From the NCBI GenBank assembly GCA_905250115.1, contig CAJNOI010000277.1, positions 1 to 64,000 on the forward strand: a DNA stretch of 64,000 nucleotides, written 5' to 3'. Position numbers and translations under genes: made by a program. Below are positions 34,241 through 47,800 of this stretch, piece by piece. This DNA comes from Adineta steineri (Eukaryota; Rotifera; Eurotatoria; Adinetida; Adinetidae). The first letter of the stretch is position 1; every line of letters starts with the position of its first letter. The notes below the pieces were generated by a model that had not been told where the DNA came from, ran no database searches, and saw nothing but the letters and a program-made list of their open reading frames with translations.

Positions 34241-34385
34241 TATTTCAATCGTACTCGAACTTTTAATAACATCTAAAGAATTGTAGATTGAGGGTTTTGT
34301 TTGAAAAAAATAACAACAAAATATTTCACTTTTTTTCCTAATAGTTTAGAAACACACAAACACATACAAAAAAAACTATTTAATT

Positions 34386-35616
34386 CTATTGAGCAGCACC
34401 CGAAATATTAAGTAACATTTGAGGTCCATGTGGTAAATAAACGATATTTCTTGATTTCGATAATTGACCAGCAATATCTTCAGCTGCTTCTATTCGTCGG
34501 AGTTCAATCAAACCTAAATAAAAATATGAAACTCAATGAAAAAAAAATATATATATATCTAAAAATTTACCATCGCCAGCTTCACCTAAAGCTTTACCAA
34601 TCAAATCAGCAGCACGAGCATCACCTTCTGCTGCAATAACATTTGCTTGACGACTTTGTTCAGCCTGTTTTATTTTTGATTAGAATAGATTATGGTATAA
34701 TATAAAATTTAGTTTATATATTTACTTTTTCAACTAAAAATCTTTGTTTTTCAGCATCTTGCTGAGCAACTTGTTTTAATTCAACAGCGCTTGTAAATTC
34801 AGGTCCAAAACTTAAATGTGTCTAAAATAAATGAATAGTTAAATATAATCATTTTCATTTGTTAATATCTTACAATTGAAATATCATCAAGTAATAAACC
34901 AAATTGTGCAGCACGTTCCGTTAATAATTCACTTACACGTTGTGATATAAGTGTACGTTGTGTAATCAATTCAATAGCATCAAATTGAGCCTAATCATTT
35001 CACTCGATAGAGTCAAAAATACATAAATAATCATTAACTTACGACAACAGATTTTAAAACTTCATTAGTAATTGACGGTAAAACACGTTCTTCATAATCT
35101 AAACCTAAGTTTGTGAATATTTTTGGTAGAACCTCAGCTTGTGGTCGATAAAGAATACGTAAAGTAATATTAATTGTTTGTAAATCTATGATAGAAATGA
35201 TGGAATAGAATTTATTATGTCTCTATTCTTATACCTTTTGTTCCTGTTATAGATGGAATAGATCGTGGTCGAGTGCGAATATCAAATATAATTGGTCTAT
35301 GAAGCCATGGAATCATAAAATGTGTTCCTTCTCCAATTACAATAGGTTTAACACCTTGAAAACGATCGAATATAACAGCTCGATGACCACCGTCAACTAG
35401 AAATATAATTATGTAGTTTTGTTGTTATTTAATAATGATCAGATAAATATCAAGCATGAGGAATAATTTCCTTACCATTGTAAAGCATAGAATTAACAAT
35501 TCCACCCGCTAATGCTATTCCAATACCAATTCTTCCTAAACATCGAATATTATCTATCAAAATTAAACGCTCAGTAATCTATTACCAATATTATTAAATA
35601 AACGTGATGAAGCCAT
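34386..35616 (-). CDS. PHB1: Prohibitin 1
   Basis: PHB1 assembles with PHB2 into ring complexes in the mitochondrial inner membrane, acting as scaffold and chaperone. About seven exons with short introns start at 35616 ([11 protein letters not shown]) and continue with [20 protein letters not shown] (the N-terminal membrane anchor) and [15 protein letters not shown]. Then follow the SPFH core [58 protein letters not shown] and [17 protein letters not shown], then the coiled-coil EVKQ-type region and the end [14 protein letters not shown]. Nearly every block is identical to animal prohibitins. Complete. Confidence 0.96.
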
Positions 35617-35984
35617 ATTCCTATTTCTTCTAAAAGACAACACAAAAAGCCGTGGGTTATCTAATTTATTTTTTCTTTCAATACGTTTTGTTTATTAGCA
35701 AATACCTTCAAAACAAAAAGGGAAGACATGAAAATTCATATCTTCATTGATACGAAAATGCATCACTATTTAATCTATCTATCCACTACAAGAACAAACC
35801 AATGCAATATATATACATAAAAAAAAAGCTTTAAATAACAAGAAACTTGAAAGAAAGAAAAAAAAAAGAAGAACATGCATACTCTAAACAAACCGAAACC
35901 CACTTGAACAAAAACAAAGTAGAAGAAAAAGAAAAAAAACAAATACGAGCACCGTTTTGAGGAGACAATTGAAATCCATGAATT
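35617..35984. other. Spacer between LARP1 stop and PHB1 start
   Basis: About 370 bp of A/T-rich DNA holding the LARP1 3' end and the PHB1 promoter or trans-splice region. No gene is seen. Confidence 0.5.
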
Positions 35985-38900
35985 TTAACAACGTTCGGAG
36001 ATTGTCCGACGATTCGGTTGTCGTGGTTGACCACGATGACGAGTTGGAAAATGTTCACCAGTTGTTTTCAATGAATTTGTTGTATCACTGTTCTTTGCTG
36101 CTGCAGCAGCAACTGCTTCCGGTGGTGGAACAGTCTGAAAAGAAAAAGAAACAATCAGTTAAGATTAGATAAAAATATTTTTTCTTTTACTATAATTCCT
36201 GATTTAGTTGGATAGAATTGTTGTGGAAATGAAGCACCATCAACACGAAAATCTTCCAGACGTTTAAAGTTCTTGAGAATTTCTTCAAGTTTTGGATTAA
36301 TTTTTGGTTTTTGTCGAGAATATTTTAGAAAAGCCCAAAATTTTTCTAAACCATATAATTGACCTAAAATATAAAGACGATTTTGAATTCTTTTTTTTTC
36401 TATTTTTCATTTTTCTTATTACCAGCTTCATGATCTCGAAGAGTTTCACGTTGAAAATCTTCAAAAACTTCTTGACGAAAATGTTTCTCAAGACCATATG
36501 TATAAAACCGAAATAAACATTCAACACCATAACTATATTATATAAAATAAAATCGAATTTTGAAATAAACAAATATAACTATACCGATGATCAACTTTTG
36601 CATCTTCAACAGCATATTGTTTAAATTCATCGTACATACGACGATTAAATTTTTCACGTAGAAAAAATGACCAAAAACGATAGAGTGTATTCATTTCCAT
36701 GGATTGACCAAGACCAACTTTAGTACGTTCTAAAAAATTAATATCTTTGTAAATATTATTCTATGAATAACTCATCATTTTTTACCATCAAGACATTGTT
36801 GTTTATATTTATTATAAACTTGTTGAGTAAAACCATTTTGTTGTAAAAGTGAATGAGATGGATGTTGAAATTGAGGAATTTCTACCGGTGTTGAACCATA
36901 AAAATCATATGAATTTGGATTATTACCATACCAATAATGTGAATCATTATATGATGATGGATATTGATCATAAAAATCTTGTTGTCGACTACTAGAATTA
37001 AGTTCACATCAAATGAATATGTAGAGAGATAAAAATAAAATTTCTTACGGTGCATTAGTTGTTGTACTGCTTCGTTGTCTTGTAGTTAAATGATCACGCG
37101 AATCAAATACCCAACCAACTGAACTTTCTACCGGTGGATGTTCACTATGACGTGTTTTACGTTTTAAACCAGGTGTCTAAAAATTTTAATTTAACATATA
37201 TCAAAAAAACAAAAATATTTTTTTAATCTTTACATCTGCTTTAACAACCAATGAATCTTTGGTAACTGGATAGAATCGAGCAATATTTTTTGCACGTGAA
37301 TGAGGTGTTCGTGGTTCTTCAGGATGATTGTCAGATACTTGATTTGTATCATTTATATCCGTTATTGATGGAAGTGGTACAATCGAACTACTGTCACTTG
37401 ATTTTCGTAGATTATTTGGTAATGAATGTGATACACAATCGTTTGTTGATGGATGTGATACATTTTGTTGGTTCGCACCAGGTAAATGTTTTGGACGATA
37501 GAATGGTTCAAGTTGTGGTGGTGGGCAATTATTTGAGCGAACAATAGCAATAGCTGGACTACGAGGCTGATTTTTATTTGTTGCAGTGGATGTACTATTT
37601 GCTAAAAAGATAGAAATGTATATTAATTGAATACTATTAAAAGCTTTCTTATTAGATATTTACCTTTTTCAGTTTGTACTTGAGTATTTTGATTTGTTAT
37701 TTCACCTGTATTAGTATTTTTTTTCTTTCCAGCATTTTTCTGTGCTTTATTTCTTATAGCATTCATTTCATCTTGACTTATTAGTGTCACTGTTTTTTCT
37801 GCGCCTGATTTTGGTCGATCATGATGCCATAATTCTTCTTCATAACGTCTCAAACCATCATTAATAATTTTAGCTATTTCAGCTGTCATTCGTGCTCGTG
37901 GTGTAAATTCACCAGTATGTTCCTGATTTTTCGCATTATGTTTACGATTTGATGGTGGTGTTGGTGTTATGATAAGAAGTTTACTAATATCATTATCATC
38001 TAATTCAAAATCTGAATCTTCATCTTGACTAAAATACGTATAGAAATAGTAAGAAAAAAACAATCTCATAGAAAAATAAATTGACCTACTTTGCTTCATG
38101 TAAATCTAATGTTAATGATGTAGTTCGACGTCGATTTTGTGGAGCAAATGTTAGTACATTTGCTTGTTTATTTGGTAATTCTTCATCAAATTGAAAATCT
38201 AATTCTTCACGACTATCTCGTTTTAATACGTCTTCTGATGGTACAATTTGAGCTTGTTGTTCTTTTTTTTCCTAAATAAATAAATAATAATAAAATATTA
38301 AATTCGAATATTTATAAATTAATTTAAAACCTTTTTCTTTATTGGTTTTTTTCTTTTCGCTGATACTTGATTCCAATTAAGTTCACTTTTATCCTCTTTT
38401 TCTAATACATTTGATTCATCTTTCATACTTTGACTTTCAGTTTTCCATATTTTCCCTGGTTGAAAATCTGGAACATCCGGATTCAATTCTATTAAATGAT
38501 TATTTGTATCAACTATTATTGGCCATCGAGTTGGTTCAATTCGACAGCGTATCATACATTGATCATTGAGTTCAACAACACGACTATCTTGAACTGCCTA
38601 AAAATAGATGAATTTTTATTTTTAAAAAAGAAAATAATAATTTATTATAAACTAACATCAGCTATTGAATGAACATTATCACATAAGGATCGAACACGAT
38701 TAAAATTTGCAATAAGTGAAAGTGGTATATAACCATCTTTAGTCATTTGTTGTCGAAGAAATATATCAATTTCAAGATTTTCTGGACTAAAATAATATTC
38801 ACTAAAAATAAAATAAAAATAATTTTTTCTAAATGAAATTTTTCTTTTGCGAATAAATAATTACACTTGATGTCGTAGAAGCTCTTTTAATTGTTGTTCA

Positions 38901-40215
38901 GTATAAGCAGGTATAAGCGAATTTGCATATTCATTAGAATTAGTTAAAGACATGTCTGAAGTTGGCGATGGAGTTGTCGGTTGATAATAATAAGTACTTT
39001 CGATATAGGGTAATACAAAAGAACAATCATCAACAACAACAGCTTCATCATCAAATATAAATTTATGAACATCGCGTATTTGATTATTAGTAGTACCTGG
39101 AATAAACCGAAAGCGAATTTCATTAGTAAGTATATAATAAGAAAATTAGTTTTTTTCTATACAGATGTATATATATATGAATTCTTATATGCTTATATTA
39201 AGTGTATTTTTGATATCAATCGTGTTTTATAAACTTCAACATTTCATATATTTTACGTACTTTAAATTTTTCAGCACATAATGTAATAGAAATGGAAATG
39301 GATAATGCGTATTATTAGATTAGTACAAAATTGAATGATGAATTTAATAGATAACGTAACAAATCAGTTCCTTCTAGTACAACTATAATATCATCATTCA
39401 TCACTTATTCATTAAGTAGATTTAATATTTTAGATTTATGTTTCCACTTATCTATCAGATGTCAAAATGATATTTTACCTGTTCCTTCTTCAGTTAATTC
39501 AGTACCAATTAATCCTTCAGATTTCTTCTTTCGTTTACCCTGTTTATCAGGATACCATTTTACTGCATTTCCATTTGGATCGTAATCTAAACAAAGAAAA
39601 AAACAACCATTATCAGACTAAAATCTCTATTATTATAACATACAATAGTAAGCATAATAATCTTGATACCCATTATTATAAGCAGTCGCTGCTGGTCGAT
39701 TCTTTCGATTTCGTTTAGGTGTAGCTCCATCAAGACTACGTGTACGAATTCGATTACCACCACGTCCATTACGAGCATTTCGACCAGTACGATTTCCTTT
39801 TGATGTACCTGATTTTGTATTAGCCTGAGGAGTAGTTGGTGGTACTGTTGTTGTTGTATCACCTTCAGTATTATCGAATGGTAATGGAACCCATTTTTGT
39901 TTACCTAAGATAAAAGCTTTAGAATAGAATCGATTTTCTTTCTAATTTCTCTTACCTTTTCTATTACGTGTTCGAGGTGTATTTGGTTGTGATGAAACTA
40001 CTTGTTCATCAGTTGCTTCAGCAAGACTTGGCCAATCTTTTGGCTGTAATAATTTTAAAATATATGAAAAATAATTAAGAACCGAAATATCTTACCGGTA
40101 AAATAGCAGAATCAGGTGGTGTATCAATTGTATTAGTATTTGAATTTGTTGTTGCTGAGGATTGTTGCCAAGCTGGACAGCTGGTAGGATTCGATATGGC
40201 TGTTTCGTTTGGCAT
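35985..40215 (-). CDS. LARP1: La-related protein 1
   Basis: LARP1 binds the cap and 5'TOP motif of ribosomal-protein mRNAs and represses their translation under low TOR signalling. More than twelve exons start at 40215 ([18 protein letters not shown]). A long basic, low-complexity part with [13 protein letters not shown] and [11 protein letters not shown] precedes the La motif (about 38930-38640: [38 protein letters not shown]). The middle is disordered. The C-terminus has the DM15 repeats (about 36800-36290): [40 protein letters not shown] and [18 protein letters not shown]. These DM15 repeats are the cap/TOP-binding part. One intron (about 39100-39476) is several times longer than the others. 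The protein ends RRTISERC. About 1,000 residues, complete. Confidence 0.94.
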
Positions 40216-41025
40216 AATACCTCGTGTTCTTTACAGAACAAAGTAAGATAGTATATAAAAATTTAATTGATTATTAGATCTTAAAAAAAAATATAATTGA
40301 CAAATGCTTTGTATTTTTCTATGATTATAAAACAACAAGGAGAGATATGTAAGCACGTGAGTCGATTACACAAAGCTATTTTTACTTATTTCGTACATAC
40401 GCAGGTGTTACTATTAGTAGTATTTTTCGTCCATAGAATAATAAAATATGGATCATTATAGTATCATTTTATTGGCTTGAATTCTTCATTCTACGAACCA
40501 AACAAATATGATTATTACGAGAAAATGTAAGCCTCAATCGAAAATATTCTTATTATAATAAAATAATCATTATTTGATTTCGATGTTTGTACGTTAAGTA
40601 TAGTATCGAAAAAGAGAAACTAGCGAGCAAATAAGAAATGATGTCGCTAAAGTCGTTTGAGTCTTATGACAAAACTGATAAGAAAAATACGTTATCTCTA
40701 TATTCAAGTGTACTCGATTAAATATAAGTTGTATTTTTTAACGTAAAGCAAGATAAAAGTTTATATACTTATCTTTTTATGGCTTGTTGATATGAAAAAA
40801 TCATTTTTTTGGTAAATGTTCGATTGAATATATATATGATGTTGACTATCTAAGAATTATTAATGTATGTCTTAGGATGGATTCATTCTGTATCTAATAA
40901 ATTATTCATTCAAATATTTCTATATTTTCTAATACACAAAATAAAGTATTATTAATAAATATTATGTGGGTATATAAATATCATGATAATAATAAAGGTA
41001 AATAACTAACATTGTTTTCAACAAT

Positions 41026-41069
41026 AGGATGTGGGTGCGAGACGAATATAATACCCACACCCACATCCT
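41026..41069. repeat. Inverted repeat with perfect 12-bp arms
   Basis: AGGATGTGGGTG at 41026-41037 and its exact reverse complement CACCCACATCCT at 41058-41069, around a 20-bp loop. The GC-rich arms stand out in AT-rich DNA. It may be the end of a small degraded transposon, since related sequence AAGAATTATTAA occurs at both about 40852 and 41071. Confidence 0.6.
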
Positions 41070-41429
41070 TAAGAATTATTAACGTCTATTGACTTATTTA
41101 TATAAAAAAAATGAATTAGTTTAGAATTATTTCATAATTGATAGTATTTTTAACATCATCAGGTCATGTCACTTGCTTGACAATAAAAAATAAATTTTAA
41201 ATGAATATTAATTAAATTGAAAATTAAAATTCTTTTTCCTTCTAAATACATAATTTAAGTCTGATGATAACAACTGAATAAAATAATTTCTCGAAATATT
41301 ACTTCATTTAAAAAAAATAAGGAGTAAATAAAATATTATTATAGATAAACTGTTCTTAATTTTAAACGAAAGCGTAAAAATAATTTACGCAAGACTCTAG
41401 AACAAGTTTCAGTTAGTGACAACATGACT

Positions 41430-41514
41430 GGAGTACGGCGATTCCTAAAAAAAACCGGAACTGCGGTTCCGGTTCGGTTTTCGGTTCCATTTTTATGGAA
41501 CCGCCGCACCCTAA
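41430..41514. mobile_element. 85-bp hAT-type MITE with 8-bp target duplication
   Basis: The element has imperfect terminal inverted repeats: left GGAGTACGGCGATTCC, right (reversed) TAGGGTGCGGCGGTTCC. It is flanked by a direct repeat ACATGACT at 41422-41429 and 41515-41522. Eight-base duplications and TAGGG-type ends are typical of hAT transposons. The inside consists of GGTTCCGGTTCGG-like blocks in both orientations. Too short to code; non-autonomous. Confidence 0.75.
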
Positions 41515-41851
41515 ACATGACTAACTTTTAAAAACTACATTCAAGAGTATTACAAGACGCAGACTTTTATAACATTTTGACACTTTATCGTTGGAATCTG
41601 TGCAGCGAATAATAATTTTATAATCAAAGTATCAAAACTGATTACTTTTTTTTTGATAATCTTGAGCATGAGATAGCTAACAGCTGTTCAGTAAAATTCT
41701 CTATTTGCTATACAACAAATAATTATGATTCTTGAGTATTATTTATTATTTTTTAATCGAACAAATACAATCCTTATTCTACAATTTTCCTCGGTTTTTT
41801 TAAAAGAACAGAAAAGAGACACATTATCTAATGGAAAAAGTTTATTTTAAT

Positions 41852-44800
41852 TTAATTTATTGGACATGAATATTCAATTCCATCAATTGAATGAAGTGCT
41901 TTAGCATGTCGAATTGAATTATGTTCATCGTTATCATTATCAATGGCAATTATTTTCATATTTGTTATACAACCAATATATACAGGTATATCATCAACAA
42001 TAGGTGGTAATTTATTCATTTTACCGATATATAATGGTCCATTAGTATTTAAATCAAAATCATTTAATAATAATTCTTCATCTGCATCATATTTATCAAC
42101 ATGTAAACGTACAAATGTTAGATCTTTTTGAATATCAACTGTATGCCATTGACCATCACACATTTCATTATCATTATTATCATTTGGCCAATGAACAACA
42201 TGAATTTCATCAATATTATTTTGTAATAATGTCACAACAATATTACCTTTATCAAGATAAATAAATAAATAATTATCTTCATTAGTATTTGTTGCAGCCA
42301 ATAGAAGACCACTTTTAACACGAGATTTAAAATGAAATGAAATATTGAATCGTTGACCAAGACGAAATGAATTTTCTATACAAAAAAAAATTATTTATCA
42401 AAAAAATCCTAATTCTTTTTTTTCTTACCAAGTATTAATTCTTTTTCTCCATTAATAAAAACTCCTGATTCTTCAAATTCATAACATGTTTTTATATTAT
42501 AATTATATTCATTATTAACATTTGTATCAAATGTTATTGCTTGACTATTAATTTGTATTGTACTTAAACAACCTTGAAATTGAAGATAATTATGTCGAGT
42601 TTTAAAATGATGTAATTGACGACGACGATTTAAAAGAAATGTTTCATCCGATGGTATATTACCAAAATAATATATTCCATCTGTATCTAAAGATAATTTT
42701 GTACCTAAAATTTTCAAATAATTTTATTAATTTTTTCTATTAGAAGTTAAGAATAATAATTAACCTGGTGGAATAATAAAACCTTCGGAATGTAAATCAA
42801 TATATAAAGTTGCATTATTTCCATGTCTTATAACATCAACACGATGCCATTGATCATCATTGATTCGATTTATACTTTCAATTTCACCTTTACCTGATCC
42901 GCAATCAAAAGCAAAAACTAATCGACCTTTATATAACCATACAGCAATGAATTCATTTAAAATTGAAGAATCAAAAGCTGAATAAAATCATCAAAGAAAA
43001 AATTTTAATTTTTAAATAAAATATTTACCATTACTGCCTGAATAGAATAATAAACCATGTGTAAATCGTGTTCGGAATTTAAATGAAATATTCATTGATA
43101 GACTAGTTGATGGTTCTGATATTGTTATTTGTCCACGACTTTCTCGATGATCATCACCAAATCTATAGCCGATATCTTGACCACGATTATTCGAAGGTTT
43201 CATAGGTAAATTACATGAACGATGTTGACGAGATGAATAATCATCTTCTTCGTCATCATCATCATCATTCGATACTTTTGTTTCATTTTTAATTTGAATA
43301 GTTGAAGACGTAAGTAAATCAATCGATGGTAATATAGAACTATTTATACTATAATTACTGAAATCATCATTAAATTGAAGTAATTTTAATTGAAATCTAT
43401 CAGAAGATGTTGGTTTCGTAGCATTATACTCAAATGGTGGATAAACTACTGATCCTTTATTATTATATTTATTATTGTTATTATTATTACTAGTAAATGC
43501 AATGGTTGGGCAATTTTGTTCCGTATTTTTTAATTTAACAACATTATTAAAATTAACTAATGAACCATCTATATTAACATCTCCAATACATCCAAAGAAA
43601 CGTTGTGTATCCTCTGATACATTTTGTGGTACACCACCAATAAATACTGTTTTAAATAATTGATAATCATTATATTCACTTTCAATATCTAATTTACCAC
43701 ATTCTGTATCATTTAAATATAAACGATATGATTGTGTATCACGATAAATACTTATATAATTCCACCAATTTGTTGATAAACTATTTTCACATTGTATTAT
43801 TGGTAAATCTTTATGTTTAATCATAAGATGATTGAATTCAAAATAAATTATTAATTTATCGATATTGTCATTTTCATTATTCATATATACTAATGTACCA
43901 TTTTGTTGATTCGATTGAAAACGTGCTGTTATAGCCCATGGTATTGTTAAATTTTTATCGGATATTTCAACATAACTTTCTTGATCATAATGATAATTAA
44001 ATTGTACTGTACGTAAAATTTGTTCAATAGAACATGTTGTTTGAATATTTTCACTACGTTTAAAATGTTCAGATTTAAATGTTAATTCAATACGATCAAT
44101 AAGAATTGATTGTATACAACCACTAAAACCTCGACTTGTTATTGTATCACGTAATGAATCTAGTCCAATATATTTACCAACATAAATATCATCATTACCA
44201 CCTTCAATACGTGATTCTTCATCACGATCAGTTATTGATTCCGATAATTGATTATCAAGTTGTACAATAATTTCTGTATTTTGTTTTTTTATTTGTAAAC
44301 GATGTAATTGATTATCATGAACATTATCTTCAAGACGTAAACTAACAAGACCACTACCTGTATTAATAAGAATTTCTGGATGTGAATCAATAATTTGTAC
44401 AGCAAAAAAACGTTTTTCAAAATCACCACCACCATATGTAAATAGAAGACCATTGGGTGAATTTGTTTTAAATATAATTGTTAAGACAAATGAATGTTCA
44501 AGACGACGTAAACGTCGTTTAGAAAATATTGCATAACCATCACCTTTAAGACTAAAACCAGGTACAGATTCACGGTGAATTATTGATGGTATTGAACCTT
44601 GATTATAATTCATAGCCGATTGAAAATTCCATAAACTAACACTTTGATCATCAAGACGTACATTTGATATTGAACCAGAAAATGCTGGATAAGTTTGTTT
44701 CAATGATATTTGTGATGGTACACCACCAATTAAAAATACAGATCGTTCATCATGTAAATCAAGTATTGATTGTCCACCACTTTCAGCATCACTTGTACCA

Positions 44801-47800
44801 ACAAATACATCTGTACCATTAATATCAACAACAGTAAGTTGACCATGTGAACCAATTCTTTCACCTGTAACATCATACCATTGATTATCAATAAATGATC
44901 TTGGTGTTATGATTGATGTTGGTCGTTGTTGTCCAACATCATAAGTAAATTCAATTTGTCCATCTTGATTAAGTCTTAATGACATATATCTATCATCATT
45001 TTCATTACCAGCATAAGCTAATAATCCATCAGATTCAGTTGTACGAAATGAAAGTGCTAATTTTGAATGTTGTTTATTTAAATTAACATAAGATTTACTA
45101 TATGGTTTATGTAAATTAACACCACTTGTACGATTAAATTGTGCTCCAACACGAACTGAACTAACAATTGAACGTGATTCATCAACAAGACGACGAATAT
45201 CAGCTATAATATCAGCTATATTATCTTGAGTATTTATTGTTTCATCATAGCGATATTTTGCTTTACTTAATTGTTGATCTGTATCTGATTCCCAAGTTTT
45301 CATACGTTGAATCGATTGTTTAATATCATTAAATTCCATTTGTAATGGACGATCACTTAATGTTGATGCATTCATAGGTTTTTCAGCAAGAATTTTTTCA
45401 CGTAAACGTGCAAATTCATTTGTTTTTGCTTGACTATCATCATACATACGTGTTGAATGTGGTTCAACATTATCAGCTGTTGATTTTAATTCACCAATAC
45501 GTAAATTATATGCTGGTAATAATTTTTCACTTGTACTTAATGATTGACGATAACTTTCAGCTGAACGTTCTAAACGTTCTAAACGTTGTTCATCATTTAG
45601 ATTTAATTTAATTTCTGTTTCAAATGATGATAATAATGGTTGATCTAATCGTTCTTTTCCTAATTTTTCAATACGTTGTCGTTGTTGAGCAATATGTTCT
45701 TGTGATTTTGAAAGATTTTTAGCTAATTCAGTTGAAGTTGTATCGACTAAATTAACTGTATCAATTATATTTTTATAAACAAATACAGTTAATAATGTAA
45801 CATTATTTTGTTGTTTCATATTTTCATATAACATATCTAAACGTTCGGATGTTTCTGTTAAATTTTGTACATAATTAAATACTTGTCGAACACTTATATG
45901 AACAATACGATTTTGTTCAATTGTTTCATTAACTACTGAAAGTAGAATTTGTATGGAACTATTTAAATTATCCGCATTTGTTAATGTTTGACGATAGATC
46001 ATTTGTAATTGATTAAAATTTATCATTAAATCATTTTGTAATAATTGTGTTGTATTCGATAATTTTATATTTGTTGCTTCGTTTAATCCTGAACTTTGTT
46101 TTAATATTGTACGTATTGATTTTATTGTATTATCGAGTGTTGTAATTTGTTGTGATACACGTTGAAGTTTTTCATAAGCTTGTTGAATATGTTTTTCCAT
46201 TTGTATTGTACGTTGTTCAAAATGAAATGTTTGATTATTAAGTTTATCAATTTCATTTAAATGATTACTAAGATCATTATTTAATGATTGAAGATAAGTA
46301 TGTAATTGAGAAGATAATTGACTGGAATTTTTTATTACACTTTGTTCAGGTTCAAGTTCAAATCGATCAATAGTTGCGTAAACTCTATTAACAAAAAAAC
46401 AAGACAATATAAGAGAGATTTTTCGATTAAAACTTACCTCTCAATAAGATTAACTATATAAGTTGGATCATCATTTCTTTGCTGTGTTAAATTAGCTGAG
46501 AATGCATCAATATCATCAGCAAAATCTTGCATTAATTTAACTTGTTCACGTACACGTTCATATTCTTTTTGTGCACGTCTTGATAAATTTTTAATTTCAT
46601 CTTGTTCATGATTGATTTCAATTTGTGTTTGTTTAAAATCTTGATCGAATTCATTTAATAGACTGGTTAAATTAACAATTTGATCATTGAGACAAAATGA
46701 ACTCGATGGATTTTCATTTAATAAACATCGGTAATTTCTTATATTTGGACTATTAACAAGTGAACGATATTCATCAGCACGTAAACGCATACGTTGAATA
46801 CGTTCACTAGCTGTACGACCTTGAATTATTCGATCAGCATTATCAAGTGTTCGATTAATATTTATACGTAATTGATCAACATCATCAATTAATTGACGAG
46901 CACACCAACCTTCAGGTACAATATTTGATTTATCACATGGAAGACAACCACGACCTGAAAGAAATCAAAGGATTAAAGATAAAATTCTTGATATATGAAT
47001 TCATTACTAACCTTCAACAATTGTATAATATTCTTCACATTGATCACATCGTTCTCCACGAACACCTTCAATACAATAACATCGACCTGTTTCTGCATCA
47101 CAACTCAATCCTGTATTGCTTAAATCTCGTACTGTTCCAAATCGATCGCATTGACATGGTTTACATCCATCTTCAGTTAAATCCCAATAACCTGGCAAAC
47201 ATACATCGCATTTTCTAAATAATATATATATTAAATACAAAAATTAACACTATTTAAAGTTTACCTTCCACCAACACCAGGTTTACATTGACATTGACCT
47301 GTATAAAGATCACATGATGGTCCTATACTACTTAAACCACATGAACATGGTTTACATCCTTCATCATTACATGCATGATAACCATAATGATTTTCTAAAC
47401 AAACATCACATGTAAGACCAGTTACACCTGGTTTACATTGACATCGTCCAGATCTTTGATCACATCTAGTCGAACCACATTGAGAACATGAACATGGTGC
47501 ACAATTTTTTGTTCGAATAGCATCACCATAAAACCAATCTCGACAACGTTCACATGAATGTCCAGCTGTATTATTTAGACAATTAACACATCGTCCTGTT
47601 TGTTGATCACAAGCATTCCAATCATATGGATCAATATTTGAATTACATTCACATGGTAAACATCGACCACCAACTTTACTTGGTTCACCCCAAAATGCTA
47701 GAAGCATAGAATAAAGTCAAATTTATTTCTCAATCAATTCAAAATATATACCTGGATAACATGATTGACATCTATCACCATAATAACCTTGTTGACAAAA

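Larger units (their letters stand above)
40216..41851. other. Intergenic between LARP1 and laminin alpha
   Basis: AT-rich spacer holding the LARP1 promoter side and the laminin 3' flank. It contains a 12-bp-stem inverted repeat (41026-41069) and a complete 85-bp MITE (41430-41514), both listed separately. No gene is seen. Confidence 0.6.

Noticed and set aside
35957-36172. Plus-strand frame with poly-Leu/Gln near the LARP1 C-terminus
   Set aside because: Antisense of the LARP1 alanine-rich and basic tail.
45408-45611. Plus-strand frames inside the laminin exons (for example 45408-45611, 51127-51438, 53050-53259)
   Set aside because: These are antisense shadows of the laminin coding sequence with His/Tyr/Asn-rich nonsense composition.
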